Shown in pieces: positions 51,017 through 59,837 of a DNA stretch of 64,000 bases. This DNA is from Acidobacteriota bacterium (lineage in GTDB: Bacteria > Acidobacteriota > Blastocatellia > Pyrinomonadales > Pyrinomonadaceae), in assembly GCA_020199775.1 (NCBI GenBank), contig JAIVJZ010000001.1, forward strand, positions 124,001-188,000. The letters run 5' to 3'. A model generated the notes under the pieces. The model made no database searches, was not told the DNA's origin, and saw nothing but the letters and a program-made list of their open reading frames with translations. The translations under genes were made by a program, and so were the position numbers. Position 1 is the stretch's first letter. Each line of letters opens with the position of its first letter.

Positions 51017-52423
51017 ATGAAAAGCCCTCTGCTGTTATCCCTGTTCGACGAGACGGAGCGACGCCCGCTGTCGGTGTCGGAGTTGACTTCGCAGGTGCGC
51101 GGGGCGTTGGAGAATCGTTTCACGGCCGTGTGGGTCGAGGGCGAGATTTCAAACTTCAAGGCCGCCGCTTCCGGCCACTGGTATTTCACGATCAAGGACG
51201 AAGGCGCGCAACTTCACGCGAAATGTTTTCGCGGCGTCAACGGGCGCATCCGCTTTCGCCCGTCGGACGGTTTGCAGGTGCGCGCGCGCGGGCGCATCAC
51301 CGTCTACGAGCCGCGCGGCGAGTACGAGTTGCTCGTCGAGGGACTCGACCCCGTCGGCGCGGGCGCGCTGCGCGTGGCCTTCGAGCAGATGCGCGACCGG
51401 CTCGCAGCCGAAGGGTTGTTCGCGGAAGAGTTGAAGCGGCCGTTGCCGCTCCTGCCACGCCGCGTCGGCGTCGTCACGTCGCCCACGGGCGCGGCCATCC
51501 GCGACATCATCCACGTCATCACGCGCCGCACGCGCACCGTCAACGTCCTCGTCGCGCCGACGCGCGTGCAGGGCGCGGGAGCGGGCGCGGAAGTCGCGCG
51601 CGCGATCAGGTCTTTGAATGAGCATCACCTGAGAGCCGAGCGCGAGGGGCGCACCGCAGACTTGATCGACGCGATCATCGTGGGGCGCGGCGGCGGGTCG
51701 AGCGAGGACTTGTGGGCGTTCAACGAGGAGGAGGTGGCGCGCGCGATTCGCGCTTCACGGATTCCGGTGATCTCGGCGGTCGGGCACGAGACGGATTTCA
51801 CCATCGCGGACTTCGCGGCCGACGTGCGCGCGGCGACTCCTTCGGCCGCGGCCGAGTTGGTGGCCGCACGCGAGGACGAGATGACGGCCATCGTGTTGAC
51901 GCTCGCGCGCGATCTGGCGCGCGCCGTCGAGTATCGCCTGCTCATCGAGCGCGAGCGCGTGCGCGAGGCGGTGAGCTCGGAAGGCTTCGACGAGGTGCGC
52001 GAACGCCTGCGCGAAGCGCGGCGCGAGACGGACGAACTCGCGCGGCGGCTGGAAACCGCGATGGCGCGGGCGCGGGAACTCGCGCGTCGGAAGTTTGAGC
52101 GGGTGGCGCGAGAGTTGTCGCCCGTGCGAGCGGCGACGCGCGCGAGTGAGGGGCGCGTGCGCCTCGCCGTGACGCGCGCCGCGCTGGATGCGAACTTCGG
52201 GGCGCGTCTGGATACGGCGCGGGCGCAACTGGAAGTCGCGGTCGCTTCGCTCGATGCGCTGTCGCCGCTCGGCGTGCTCGGTCGCGGTTACGCGCTCGTG
52301 CAGGACGCGCGGGGGCGCGTGGTGCGTTCAACCGGGCGCGTGCGCGTCGGCGAGGGGCTGCGCGTGCGGCTGGGCGAGGGCGCGCTCAAGTGCCGCGTCG
52401 AGGGAGTGGAGGGCGAGAATTGA
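51017..52423 (+). CDS. xseA: exodeoxyribonuclease VII large subunit
   Basis: A 468-residue nuclease subunit. ATG 51017 gives a short leader before LSVSELTSQVRGALENRF, the OB-fold (VWVEGEISNFKAAASGHWYF ... KCFRGVNGRIRF), and the catalytic domain with GVVTSPTGAAIRDIIHVITRR, DAIIVGRGGGSSEDLWAFN and ISAVGHETDFTIADFAAD. A long coiled coil precedes the C-terminal barrel (LGVLGRGYALVQD). With XseB it degrades single-stranded DNA. It overlaps the next gene by one base (TGATG); xseB follows 0.95 kb later. Confidence 0.95.
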   Translation: MKSPLLLSLFDETERRPLSVSELTSQVRGALENRFTAVWVEGEISNFKAAASGHWYFTIKDEGAQLHAKCFRGVNGRIRFRPSDGLQVRARGRITVYEPRGEYELLVEGLDPVGAGALRVAFEQMRDRLAAEGLFAEELKRPLPLLPRRVGVVTSPTGAAIRDIIHVITRRTRTVNVLVAPTRVQGAGAGAEVARAIRSLNEHHLRAEREGRTADLIDAIIVGRGGGSSEDLWAFNEEEVARAIRASRIPVISAVGHETDFTIADFAADVRAATPSAAAELVAAREDEMTAIVLTLARDLARAVEYRLLIERERVREAVSSEGFDEVRERLREARRETDELARRLETAMARARELARRKFERVARELSPVRAATRASEGRVRLAVTRAALDANFGARLDTARAQLEVAVASLDALSPLGVLGRGYALVQDARGRVVRSTGRVRVGEGLRVRLGEGALKCRVEGVEGEN

Positions 52424-53184
52424 TGTCCACCGTGCCGGGAGAGAGGGCGAAGAAGGGACGGCGCAGTCGCATCGTCGTCAACGTCGATGAGCGGCCGCCG
52501 GAAGACAGGGACGCGTCGGTCGCGCGCGGGCGCGGGCAGTTGCGCGCGCGGCGCGTGCAGGGTCGGAGACGACGCGTGTTGTCCGTCGCAGGCGCCGCGC
52601 TCGCGTCGGTCGTGCTCCTGCTGTGCCTCGCGGGTTGGTGGTGGTGGCAGAGTTTCAAGAGCGGCCCGACTTACACGCTCGCGCTCGCGGTGGAGGCGGC
52701 GGAGTTGGACGACCAGCGGGCGTTTGAAGAGTTGGTTGACGTGGAAGCGGTGAGCCGGAGCGTCGTGCCGCAGGTGATCGAGCGCGTGCGCGGCGCGGAC
52801 GATTCGCTGAACATCCCGCCGCAGGTGCGTCGCCAGATCGCGCAAAACGCGCAGGTGTGGTTGCCGGGCGTGCGCGAACAGGTGCGCGGCGTGTTGATGG
52901 CCGAGACGAAACAACTCGCGGAGCGGGGCGGCGCGCGCGACTATCCGTTCTTCGTGCGCGCCGTCGCGCTGTCGCGTCTGGGCGAGACGAAGACGCTGGC
53001 GGGCGAACGCGACAACCGGACGGCGACGGTGATTTATCAGGTCTACGAACGTCCGGTCGAGTTTGGTTTAAGGGGCAGTGGCGAAGGACAGACGGAGTGG
53101 AAGATCGTCTCCGTCAAGAGCGACGATCTGGCGGCGCGTGTGGCGGAGCAGGTGGCGCGGACGTTCCCGATGACGGGTAAGTGA
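52423..53184 (+). CDS. DUF2939-like membrane-anchored protein
   Basis: A 253-residue protein whose ATG overlaps the xseA stop. The first 50 residues are basic, then a single span (LASVVLLLCLAGWWWWQSF) and a mainly helical part beginning GPTYTLALAVEAAELDDQRAFEEL, as in DUF2939 proteins. It probably faces the periplasm. Coupling between xseA and xseB suggests co-expression; no role in DNA repair is implied by the sequence. Confidence 0.7.
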   Translation: MSTVPGERAKKGRRSRIVVNVDERPPEDRDASVARGRGQLRARRVQGRRRRVLSVAGAALASVVLLLCLAGWWWWQSFKSGPTYTLALAVEAAELDDQRAFEELVDVEAVSRSVVPQVIERVRGADDSLNIPPQVRRQIAQNAQVWLPGVREQVRGVLMAETKQLAERGGARDYPFFVRAVALSRLGETKTLAGERDNRTATVIYQVYERPVEFGLRGSGEGQTEWKIVSVKSDDLAARVAEQVARTFPMTGK

Positions 53185-53225
53185 AAGACGGAGAGCGTTC
53201 GTGTCAGAGACATGAAGGGCGCAGG

Positions 53226-53313
53226 GCAGACACGGAGAAGACCAGTCTCACATCTGTGATCTCAAATTCAGTGTTACTTTCCTCTGTGCTTCAACTGGGT
53301 TCTCCGTGTCTGC
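53226..53313. repeat. GACACGGAGAA hairpin
   Basis: GCAGACACGGAGAA (53226-53239) and its exact complement (53300-53313) enclose 60 bases. The ACACGGAG word also occurs in the 26.5-kb array. It lies between the DUF2939-like gene and xseB and may separate their transcripts. Confidence 0.75.
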
Positions 53314-53369
53314 GGTGGTGAGTATCCTGCGGTACATTCAAGCCGGAGTGAATTAAGTATCCCGTTAAA

Positions 53370-53681
53370 ATGAAAATGAAGAAAGCGGAAGCGCAGAATC
53401 AGAACTTCGAGGCGTCGCTGGCGGCGTTGGAGAAGATCGTGCGCGAGTTGGAGCGCGGCGAGTTGCCGTTGGAGAAGAGTCTGGAACTGTTCGAGCGGGG
53501 CGTGCGCCTGTCGCGCGAGTGTCAGGAGCGTTTGCAGGCGGCGGAGCGGCGCATCGAGGTGTTGTTGCAGCGCGAGGGCGACGAAGGGCGCGTGAGCGTC
53601 GTGGGCGCGCTCGGCGGCGATGAGTTCGACGCTCCGGCAGGCGACGCGAAAGACGCGGAGGATGATGAGAGCGTCTTCTGA
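53370..53681 (+). CDS. xseB: exodeoxyribonuclease VII small subunit
   Basis: A 103-residue helical protein: FEASLAALEKIVRELERGELPLEKSL and LFERGVRLSRECQERLQAAERRIEVL are the conserved XseB helices; an acidic tail of about 35 residues follows. It binds the coiled-coil part of XseA. The tail overlaps the polyprenyl synthase start by 20 bases, so the two are probably translationally coupled. Confidence 0.93.
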   Translation: MKMKKAEAQNQNFEASLAALEKIVRELERGELPLEKSLELFERGVRLSRECQERLQAAERRIEVLLQREGDEGRVSVVGALGGDEFDAPAGDAKDAEDDESVF

Positions 53682-54612
53682 CACGGCTCCCGGAGCGCGC
53701 GCGGAGGCGGGAGACGCCGCCGCGGAGGCGTGGGCGTATCTGGAGCGTGCGCGCACGATCATCGACGCGCGGCTCGACGACCTCGTGCCCGCCGCGACCG
53801 CCGCGCCGGTGGCGGTACACGCGGCGATGCGTTGGAGTCTCTTCGCGGGCGGCAAGCGGCTGCGCCCCGCGCTCGTGCTCGCGACGGGCGAGGCGTTCGG
53901 CGCGCACCCCGACAGTCTCATCGACACGGCCTGCGCCTTTGAACTCATCCACACTTACTCGCTCGTCCACGACGATCTGCCCGCGATGGACGACGACGAC
54001 TTGAGGCGCGGGCGTCCCACCTGTCACATCAAATTCGGCGAGGCGACGGCCATCCTCGCGGGCGACGCGATGCAGGCGCTCGCCTTCCAGATCATCGCCG
54101 AAGACGACGCGCTCGACGCGGGCGTGCGCGTGCGGCTCGTGGCGGAACTGGCGCGTGCGGCCGGGACGCCCGCCGGAATGGTCGCGGGGCAATCGCACGA
54201 CCTCGCCGCCGAGTCGCGCGCCGACGTGACGGCCGCCGAACTCGATCTTATCCACCAACACAAAACGGGCGCGCTCATCGTCGCCGCCGCGCGCGCGGGC
54301 GCGCTCGTCGCGGGCGCGTCTTCTGAGCGCGAACTCCGGTCGGTCAGCGACTACGCCGCCGCGCTCGGCCTCCTGTTTCAGATCACGGACGATCTACTTG
54401 ACGTGACGGCCACCGTAGAGGCTCTGGGCAAGACGCCCGGCAAAGACGCGCGCGCGCAGAAGGCCACCTACCCCGCGCTTCACGGACTTGAGGAAGCGCG
54501 CGCACGCGCACGCGCCTTCCACCTGCAAGCGCTCGACGCGCTCTCGCAGGGCGAAAGAAGCGCGCCCCTGCTCCGTTCAATCGCGAGCCTCATCCTCGAA
54601 CGCCGCGCCTGA
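53662..54612 (+). CDS. ispA: polyprenyl (farnesyl/geranylgeranyl) diphosphate synthase
   Basis: A 316-residue prenyltransferase. ATG 53662 (GGAGG immediately upstream) or 53665 is the start. Motifs are GGKRLRPALVL, the first Asp-rich site LVHDDLPAMDDDDLRRGRPT and the second QITDDLLDVT, with GKDARAQKATYPAL near the end. The extra residues in the first Asp-rich motif (DDxxxxD) match bacterial IspA-type enzymes that make farnesyl or geranylgeranyl diphosphate. It condenses isopentenyl diphosphate units for quinones and undecaprenyl lipid. Confidence 0.93.
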   Translation: MMRASSDTAPGARAEAGDAAAEAWAYLERARTIIDARLDDLVPAATAAPVAVHAAMRWSLFAGGKRLRPALVLATGEAFGAHPDSLIDTACAFELIHTYSLVHDDLPAMDDDDLRRGRPTCHIKFGEATAILAGDAMQALAFQIIAEDDALDAGVRVRLVAELARAAGTPAGMVAGQSHDLAAESRADVTAAELDLIHQHKTGALIVAAARAGALVAGASSERELRSVSDYAAALGLLFQITDDLLDVTATVEALGKTPGKDARAQKATYPALHGLEEARARARAFHLQALDALSQGERSAPLLRSIASLILERRA

Positions 54613-54762
54613 AGTTTCTCGACACCCGCACACAAGTCAATTAACTCAGTCGCCGTCTTGCCCGCAGTTTCGGAAGGCGGCCGGCGGTAAGTTGATGCCC
54701 ACGCTGCTTGGGGTTCAAGCGGTCGCTCCGTTTTGCGGGCGCATTCGGCGATGAGCGGCTGC

Positions 54763-55575
54763 TTAAATTTCGGCTTGAGGCCGCCGTTCGGGCGCGCACT
54801 TTTTCTGCATCGCGCGCAGGGGTTCGGGCATGAAGGCGGTCAGGTGGTGCGTGGCGGTGTGGCCGTCGGCGAAGGTCTGGTAGAGCATGCATTCGGGGAG
54901 TTGGAGACAACTGAGGGGCGACGAGTTGATGTAGCCGCTGTCGATGCCGATGGCGCTGTGTGAGATGTAGATGCCGTGGCGGCCGAGACGCCCGCGCAAG
55001 GGGAGGAGCGGCGCGGGCGTGTGGCCGAAGACGCAGGGCTTGCCCGCGTAGTTGCGAAAGAAATTGCCGTCGCGCGACCAGAGAAGTTGCTGCGGGGGCG
55101 TGTCGCGCGGGTGCGCGCCGCCCGGCAAACCGGCGTGGACGTAGAGCGCGTAATCGTCTTCGTAAAAGAGCGGGAGCGTGCGAAAAAACTCGACGTGCGC
55201 GGGCGGGACGGCGGCCGTAAACTCCGCGCGCAACGTGGCGAAGTCCTGCTCGCTCCGCACGCGCAAGGGCTTGCCCGTGTACTGCTGGAACGTGCACTCG
55301 CTGCCGACGGCCGCGTGCAGCCAGAGCGTCGCGCCGTCTTCGACGAAGTCGAGCAACATCTGCTCGTGATTGCCGCGCAGGCAGAGCACGCGCTCCGGCT
55401 GTTCGTCGCGCAACCGCACCACATCGGCGACCGTGCCGGGCACGTCCTCGCCGCGGTCGATGATGTCGCCGAGCAGGACGAGCATGTCGCGCTCGGGGTC
55501 GCGCGGGAGCATCCCGACGAGTTGATTCAACTGCGCGCGCCGCCCGTGTACGTCGCCGATGACGAAGGTTTTCAT
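54763..55575 (-). CDS. calcineurin-like metallophosphoesterase (PrpA/bacterial PP2A-like)
   Basis: A 270-residue enzyme with the full metal site: FVIGDVHGRRAQL, VLLGDIIDRGEDVP, CLRGNHEQMLLDF, then YVHAGLPGG and VFGHTP. It resembles bacterial serine/threonine or diadenosine phosphatases such as PrpA/ApaH; the substrate is not determined. The C-terminus adds a Cys/His-rich, Arg-rich tail. It lies downstream of a Ser/Thr kinase gene on the same strand, which might be its functional counterpart. Confidence 0.9.
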   Translation of the reverse strand: MKTFVIGDVHGRRAQLNQLVGMLPRDPERDMLVLLGDIIDRGEDVPGTVADVVRLRDEQPERVLCLRGNHEQMLLDFVEDGATLWLHAAVGSECTFQQYTGKPLRVRSEQDFATLRAEFTAAVPPAHVEFFRTLPLFYEDDYALYVHAGLPGGAHPRDTPPQQLLWSRDGNFFRNYAGKPCVFGHTPAPLLPLRGRLGRHGIYISHSAIGIDSGYINSSPLSCLQLPECMLYQTFADGHTATHHLTAFMPEPLRAMQKKCAPERRPQAEI

Positions 55576-55601
55576 TTACTTCGTACCTACCCTTTTTGAT
55601 G

Positions 55602-56246
55602 CTAATAGGCTTTCCGGGTCAACTTGAACGAAGCGAAAAATCGGTCGGTGAGACCTTTGAAAAACTTCCGATCTTCCGCCGGGGCTTTGCGATAGTCGTC
55701 GGAGATGATGAGCAGTTGATACAGCCGGTTGCCGACGACGTAGCTCCGGTTGTGAGTCAGGCTGCCGTTGGGGCTGCTATAAAAAAAACTCCGCCCGATG
55801 TAGCCGTCGAGATTGATCGGCTCTTCGCTAATAAGCTGGCCGCCTGTGCCCGAGAGTGCATTGTCGCGCGCCGCGTCGAGCGCGCGATTGATTAATTCCT
55901 TATCACCCGCCGGTACGGGGAGAGGCGTGTCGGCGTAGCTGGCCGCGAAGAAGGCGACTCCGATGTCCAAACCGTGGGTGTGGTTCGCCAGCGCGCCGGC
56001 GCGGGTCTGCACGGTGTGGACTTTGAAACCGGGCTTGCCGGGGAAAGCGACGATGAAGCCACCGTCAGTTGATTCAAACTCTTTCCAAGCCCGCTCGTCG
56101 TATGCGATCCGGGGGAATACCGGAGGCTCCTGTTCGGCCTTCCCGGCCTGAGCGAAACCCGTGAGCGCCAACCCTGCGATCATTATCCCGACGACGATCA
56201 GGCAGGATGCAAGATTAAATTTCACGAGCGCGTTTCCCAGCTTCAC
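55602..56246 (-). CDS. secreted hypothetical protein, 214 aa
   Basis: The signal peptide is LIVVGIMIAGLALTGFAQAG. The mature part has WKEFESTDGGFIVAFPGKPG near its start, a pattern seen in secreted proteins with a PsbP-like fold in Acidobacteriota and Planctomycetes, and GYIGRSFFYSSPNGSLTHNR and VGNRLYQLLIIS later, in line with that fold. The function is unknown. It starts one base after the kinase gene's stop, so it is probably in its operon. Confidence 0.75.
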   Translation of the reverse strand: MKLGNALVKFNLASCLIVVGIMIAGLALTGFAQAGKAEQEPPVFPRIAYDERAWKEFESTDGGFIVAFPGKPGFKVHTVQTRAGALANHTHGLDIGVAFFAASYADTPLPVPAGDKELINRALDAARDNALSGTGGQLISEEPINLDGYIGRSFFYSSPNGSLTHNRSYVVGNRLYQLLIISDDYRKAPAEDRKFFKGLTDRFFASFKLTRKAY

Positions 56247-56247
56247 T

Positions 56248-58755
56248 TCATTCCACTCCGACGCGCGCCTGCGCGTGCGATTTCTCGATGCGCCCCATCA
56301 ACATCTCGAAGCGCGGGTCGTCTCTGAGCGTCGCCCATTCGGGGTTCGCCCTGAACCACGGCAAATTCTCGTTGCCCCGGTTGATGGCGCGCTCCAACCA
56401 CTTGAACGCCTGATCGCGCATGCCCTCGACGGCATAGGCGGTGGCGATCCAGTAGGGCGCGTCGTGATCCGCTTCGGCCACTTCCTTGACGCGCTCGGTC
56501 AACTGCGCGCGCGCCGCCTCGTGCTGCCCGAGTTTGCTGAGCGCGATGGCGTAGTGCGGGCGGATGCCGTCCATCTCGGGATGCGTGTCGAGCACGTCGC
56601 GCAAAATTTCCGCCGCCTCCGCCGACTTGCCCTGCCGGTAGAGGGCGACGGCGCGGAAGGTGCGGACGAAAGGATGATCGGGTTCGATCCGCGCGCCTTC
56701 GTCGAGCGCGCGCATGGCCTCGTCCATGCGCCCCTGATACATCAGGACGCGCGCGCGGTTGTAACTCACGACGACGCGCTCGGCCGGGTTGAGGCTGAGC
56801 ATGCGGTCGAGACTGCGCAAAGATCGTTCGTAATCGCCGTCGAGGCGATAGAGGTAGGAGGCGACGAACTGCACGCCCACATCGTTCGTGGCTTCGTGGC
56901 GCAGGTTCTCGACCGCCGCGCGAGCCTTGGCCTTCTCGCCGCGCGCCAGATAAATGAAGACCATGTGCATGCGCGCTTCCATGATCTTCGGGTCGATGTC
57001 GAGACCCTTGCGGAAGGCTTCTTCGGCGCGCTCGTAGTCCTCGAAGTCGCCCATCGATTTGATGACGCGGTTGGCGTAGCAGCCGCCGAGCGCGCAATAG
57101 GCGAGGGCGAAGTTGGGGTCGAGTTCGATGGCGCGTTTGAAATCCTCGATGGCCTCCTCGACATCCTCGTTGGCGAGCGTGTGATAAATGTAACGCCCCA
57201 TCGCGTCGCGCCCGCGCAGGTAGATGTTGTAAGCGTCGGCGTTGGCGGTGGCGCGCTGCGCCAGCCCGTCGCGCTCGGCCGTGCTCAGTTCGAGGCGCAG
57301 GCCCTCGACGATGCGATGCGCGATGGTGTCCTGCACGGCGATGATGTCTTCGGCCGTGGCGTCGATGCGGTCAGACCAGAGCAGGTCGCCCGAAGCCACG
57401 TCGAGCAGTTGCGCGTTGACCCGGAGTTTGTCGCCCGCGCGCAGGAACGAGGCGGCGAGCACCGCGCCGACGCTCAATTCCTCGCCGATCTCGCGCGGGT
57501 CGCGCTCCTGCCCCTGATACTTCACGATCAGCGACGACGGGCGCACCACGAGCGAACGCAGCCGCGCGAGTTCCGTGATGACGGCATCGGCGAGCGAGAA
57601 TTCGTAGAAGCTGACCTCGGCGTCGCCGCTCAAGTTGCGGAAGGGAAGAATCGCGATGGACTTCTGCGCGGAGTCGGAGACGTTCGTGCCGTGCTGCGTC
57701 TCATTGTCGGAGCGGTGCGGCGCGGTGGAGATGTTGCGCGAAGAGGGCGGCGCGCTGGTTGACTGCGCCGTCGAGGGCGTCTCCGTGCCGGCGATGTTGC
57801 GCAGCCAGCGGCGGAAGGTGCGGCCGAAGGAATTGCTGCTCGACTGGTGGCGCGGCGCGACGGGTTCAAACTCGTCGGTCGTGTCGAGAGCGGACGCGCC
57901 CGCCACGGCGAGTTCGCGTTTGACGGCGCGCAAATCGTCGCGCAGTTCGGCCACGCGCTGGTAACGATCCTTCGGGTCTTTGGCGAGCGCGCGGTCGAGT
58001 ATCTCCTGCAAGCGCGGCGGCGCGTCCTGTCGAAATTCTGCGATGCGGGCGGGCGTGTCGTGCAGCACGGCGTAGCGCACCTCGACGTTCGTCTTGCCCT
58101 GAAACGGCCAGATGCCCGCGAGCATCTCGTATAAGAGGACGCCCGTGGAGAAGATGTCGGCGCGGTGATCGACGTGCGCGCCCGTCGCCTGTTCGGGCGC
58201 GGCGTAGGTGGCCGTGCCGTAGGGCACGCCCATCTCGGTCAAGTGCTGGTCGGCCTTCGAGCCGCTGCTGCTCGGCTTGTTCTCGTCGAGCAGTTTGGCG
58301 AGGCCGAAGTCGAGCACTTTGGCCGTGCCGTTCTTCGTCACCATCACGTTGCCCGCCTTGATGTCGCGGTGGATGACGCCGCGCGCGTGGGCGGCGGCCA
58401 GCGCGTCGGCCACCTGCATGGTGATCGAGATCGCGCTGCGGAGTTCGAGCGGGCGACCCTTGACGAGTTGGCGCACGTTCTTGCCGTCGATGTACTGCAT
58501 CGTGATGAAGTGCAGCCCGCCCTCTTCGTGCAGGCCGTAGATGATGCAGATGTTCGGGTGGTCGAGCGACGAGGCGAGTTGGGCTTCGCGCTCGAAACGT
58601 TTGAGATTCGATTCGCGTGAAGTCAATTCGGGCGACAGCACTTTGAGGACGAGCGTGCGTCCGAGTCTGGTATCGACGGCCTTGTAAACTGTGCCTTGCC
58701 CGCCTGAGCCGAGTTTTTCCGTGATCCGGTAGTTGAGCAGAGTTGAACCTAGCAT
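56248..58755 (-). CDS. Ser/Thr protein kinase with TolB-like domain and TPR repeats
   Basis: An 835-residue protein. The kinase domain (about residues 8-270) has GSGGQGTVYKAVD, LVLKVLSPE, the catalytic HRDIKAGNVMV, VLDFGLAKLL and the APEQATGA activation region. A linker of about 90 residues precedes a TolB/FlgO-like domain (SIAILPFRNLSGDAEVSFYE to about 500), then TPR repeats (AIEDFKRAIELDPNFALAYC, EEAFRKGLDIDPKI) to the end. I see no membrane span. The architecture is frequent in Acidobacteriota and is thought to sense or scaffold; targets are unknown. The 55602 gene follows directly. Confidence 0.92.
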   Translation of the reverse strand: MLGSTLLNYRITEKLGSGGQGTVYKAVDTRLGRTLVLKVLSPELTSRESNLKRFEREAQLASSLDHPNICIIYGLHEEGGLHFITMQYIDGKNVRQLVKGRPLELRSAISITMQVADALAAAHARGVIHRDIKAGNVMVTKNGTAKVLDFGLAKLLDENKPSSSGSKADQHLTEMGVPYGTATYAAPEQATGAHVDHRADIFSTGVLLYEMLAGIWPFQGKTNVEVRYAVLHDTPARIAEFRQDAPPRLQEILDRALAKDPKDRYQRVAELRDDLRAVKRELAVAGASALDTTDEFEPVAPRHQSSSNSFGRTFRRWLRNIAGTETPSTAQSTSAPPSSRNISTAPHRSDNETQHGTNVSDSAQKSIAILPFRNLSGDAEVSFYEFSLADAVITELARLRSLVVRPSSLIVKYQGQERDPREIGEELSVGAVLAASFLRAGDKLRVNAQLLDVASGDLLWSDRIDATAEDIIAVQDTIAHRIVEGLRLELSTAERDGLAQRATANADAYNIYLRGRDAMGRYIYHTLANEDVEEAIEDFKRAIELDPNFALAYCALGGCYANRVIKSMGDFEDYERAEEAFRKGLDIDPKIMEARMHMVFIYLARGEKAKARAAVENLRHEATNDVGVQFVASYLYRLDGDYERSLRSLDRMLSLNPAERVVVSYNRARVLMYQGRMDEAMRALDEGARIEPDHPFVRTFRAVALYRQGKSAEAAEILRDVLDTHPEMDGIRPHYAIALSKLGQHEAARAQLTERVKEVAEADHDAPYWIATAYAVEGMRDQAFKWLERAINRGNENLPWFRANPEWATLRDDPRFEMLMGRIEKSHAQARVGVE

Positions 58756-58909
58756 TGATGGTTACTATCTTAACTCCGAAGGTGGGGGGGATGGCAAAGA
58801 TAAAAACGGGAAAAGGGCACAGGCGAAAGTGGAGGGGGAAAACTTCGTCCGGCTTGAACGCCTCTCCCTTCCGCCTTTATCCCTTGACCTTCTACCCTGA
58901 ATTTTTCGT

Positions 58910-58924
58910 CCGGCGCACGGCCGG
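58910..58924 (-). promoter_or_regulatory. SECIS-like hairpin after glutaredoxin UGA
   Basis: On the minus strand, 17 bases after the UGA, CCGGC-CGTGC-GCCGG forms a perfect 5-bp stem. Loop and distance match the element in the rhodanese gene (30892-30906). It lies just past the final TAG, so it would be in the 3' untranslated region, which is possible because the UGA is close to the C-terminus. Confidence 0.5.
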
Positions 58925-58926
58925 CC

Positions 58927-59163
58927 CTAGTCGTGCACCGTTCAACCACGCGGGGGCGTGCCCCAGCCCGAACCGGCGTACCGGCCGTCTTCGACGATGC
59001 ACGGCACGGTCGGGTCGCCGTCCGAATAGGCGAGCATCTCCGCGCGGCGCGCGCGGTCGTTCTGCGCGTCGTACTCGGTGAAGGCCACCCCACGCGAGTT
59101 GTAATGATCGCGCGCCTGCTGGCAATAGGGGCAACCCGGCTTCACATAAATAACGATTCCCAT
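58927..59163 (-). CDS. glutaredoxin-like protein, candidate selenoprotein (in-frame UGA)
   Basis: ATG 59163 with GGGAGG upstream opens MGIVIYVKPGCPYCQQARDH, a glutaredoxin with intact CPYC, followed by TVPCIVEDGRYAGSGWG. The frame reaches TGA at 58944-58942 after TPPRG and continues TVHD to TAG 58929-58927. From memory, related small glutaredoxin-like proteins end in G-x-GC-x-V, so the UGA stands where a C-terminal Cys is expected (residue 74 of 78). The protein is otherwise complete, so termination at the UGA would remove only five residues. It lies 170 bases upstream of the kinase gene start, on the same strand. Sec insertion is a hypothesis, strengthened by the same arrangement in the rhodanese gene. 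Confidence 0.75.
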
Positions 59164-59210
59164 GTTTGTTCTGACCTCCCTTGTCGCGTCTAGTTTAGCA
59201 GCCATCACGC

Positions 59211-59310
59211 GCGAATCGTAAATCGCCAAGACGCGTAAATCGTGAATCGTCAATCGTGAATAGAAAGAAGCAGGCTTTCTCTATTCACGATTTACAATTT
59301 ACGATTCACC
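59211..59310. repeat. AATCGT[GA]AA-word hairpin
   Basis: The left part repeats AATCGTAAATCG, AAATCGTGAATCG and CAATCGTGAATAG (59213-59262); the right part (59279-59308) repeats the inverted words TATTCACGATTTACAATTTACGATTCA. AGAAAG and CTTTCT close the top of the hairpin. It separates the divergent glutaredoxin and ferredoxin-like genes. Confidence 0.85.
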
Positions 59311-59314
59311 GCTT

Positions 59315-59701
59315 TTGACGGTTATACTTCCGCGCAAAGTTTTACCGAAGGCCGGCGGGAAGGGCGGAGTCGAAACCCTCTTGATTGACAATGATCTTTT
59401 CGAGCCATACGAGCGACTTGTGACGATTGAAATTCTCGGTCGTCGCGTGGAAGTGCCGGAGAACAATCGCCTGCTGCGCTGCTTCCAGTTCCTCTCGATG
59501 CGCAGCATCTCCTACGGCGACTTTTGCTGGAACGGCGACTGCACCAACTGCCAATTCTGGTACAAGGAAGAGGGCGAACACGGCCGCGACGACAAGACCG
59601 CGCTCTCCTGCCGCTTCAAAGTGCGCGAGGCGATGGTCATCACCCGCCTGAACGAGCACGTCAAGCTGGAAGGAATCAACAAGGAAAGGGATGAAGGATG
59701 A
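59315..59701 (+). CDS. [2Fe-2S] ferredoxin-like protein
   Basis: Up to 128 residues. The cluster motif is DFCWNGDCTNCQFWY with a fourth Cys in TALSCRFK, the C-x4-C-x2-C...C pattern of plant-type [2Fe-2S] ferredoxins. The N-terminal strand VTIEILGRRVEVPENNRLL fits the beta-grasp fold. The only starts are TTG 59315 and TTG 59381; a GGGAAGGGCGGAG block at 59357-59369 favours 59381 (106 residues). The last codons run into a GGATGA repeat, so the C-terminal tail (GINKERDEG) may be acquired. The partner is unknown. Confidence 0.75.
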   Translation: MTVILPRKVLPKAGGKGGVETLLIDNDLFEPYERLVTIEILGRRVEVPENNRLLRCFQFLSMRSISYGDFCWNGDCTNCQFWYKEEGEHGRDDKTALSCRFKVREAMVITRLNEHVKLEGINKERDEG

Positions 59702-59762
59702 AGGATGAGGGATGAACAAGAAGTCGCTCAAGAGAGTTAAGCATCCCTCATCCCTCATCCCT
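59686..59762. repeat. GGATGA[AG]-word hairpin
   Basis: GGGATGAAGGATGAAGGATG and AGGGATGA on the left (59688-59715) meet CATCCCTCATCCCTCATCCC on the right (59743-59762), pairing as a long imperfect hairpin over a loop of about 25 bases. The left arm overlaps the last codons of the ferredoxin-like gene. Confidence 0.85.
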
Positions 59763-59837
59763 TCCTCTTGCGCTACACTTCCGCTTGAAAAGGTTTGAAA
59801 CTCATTCCCACGGGCCGGAGGAAAGGAGTCACCGGGT

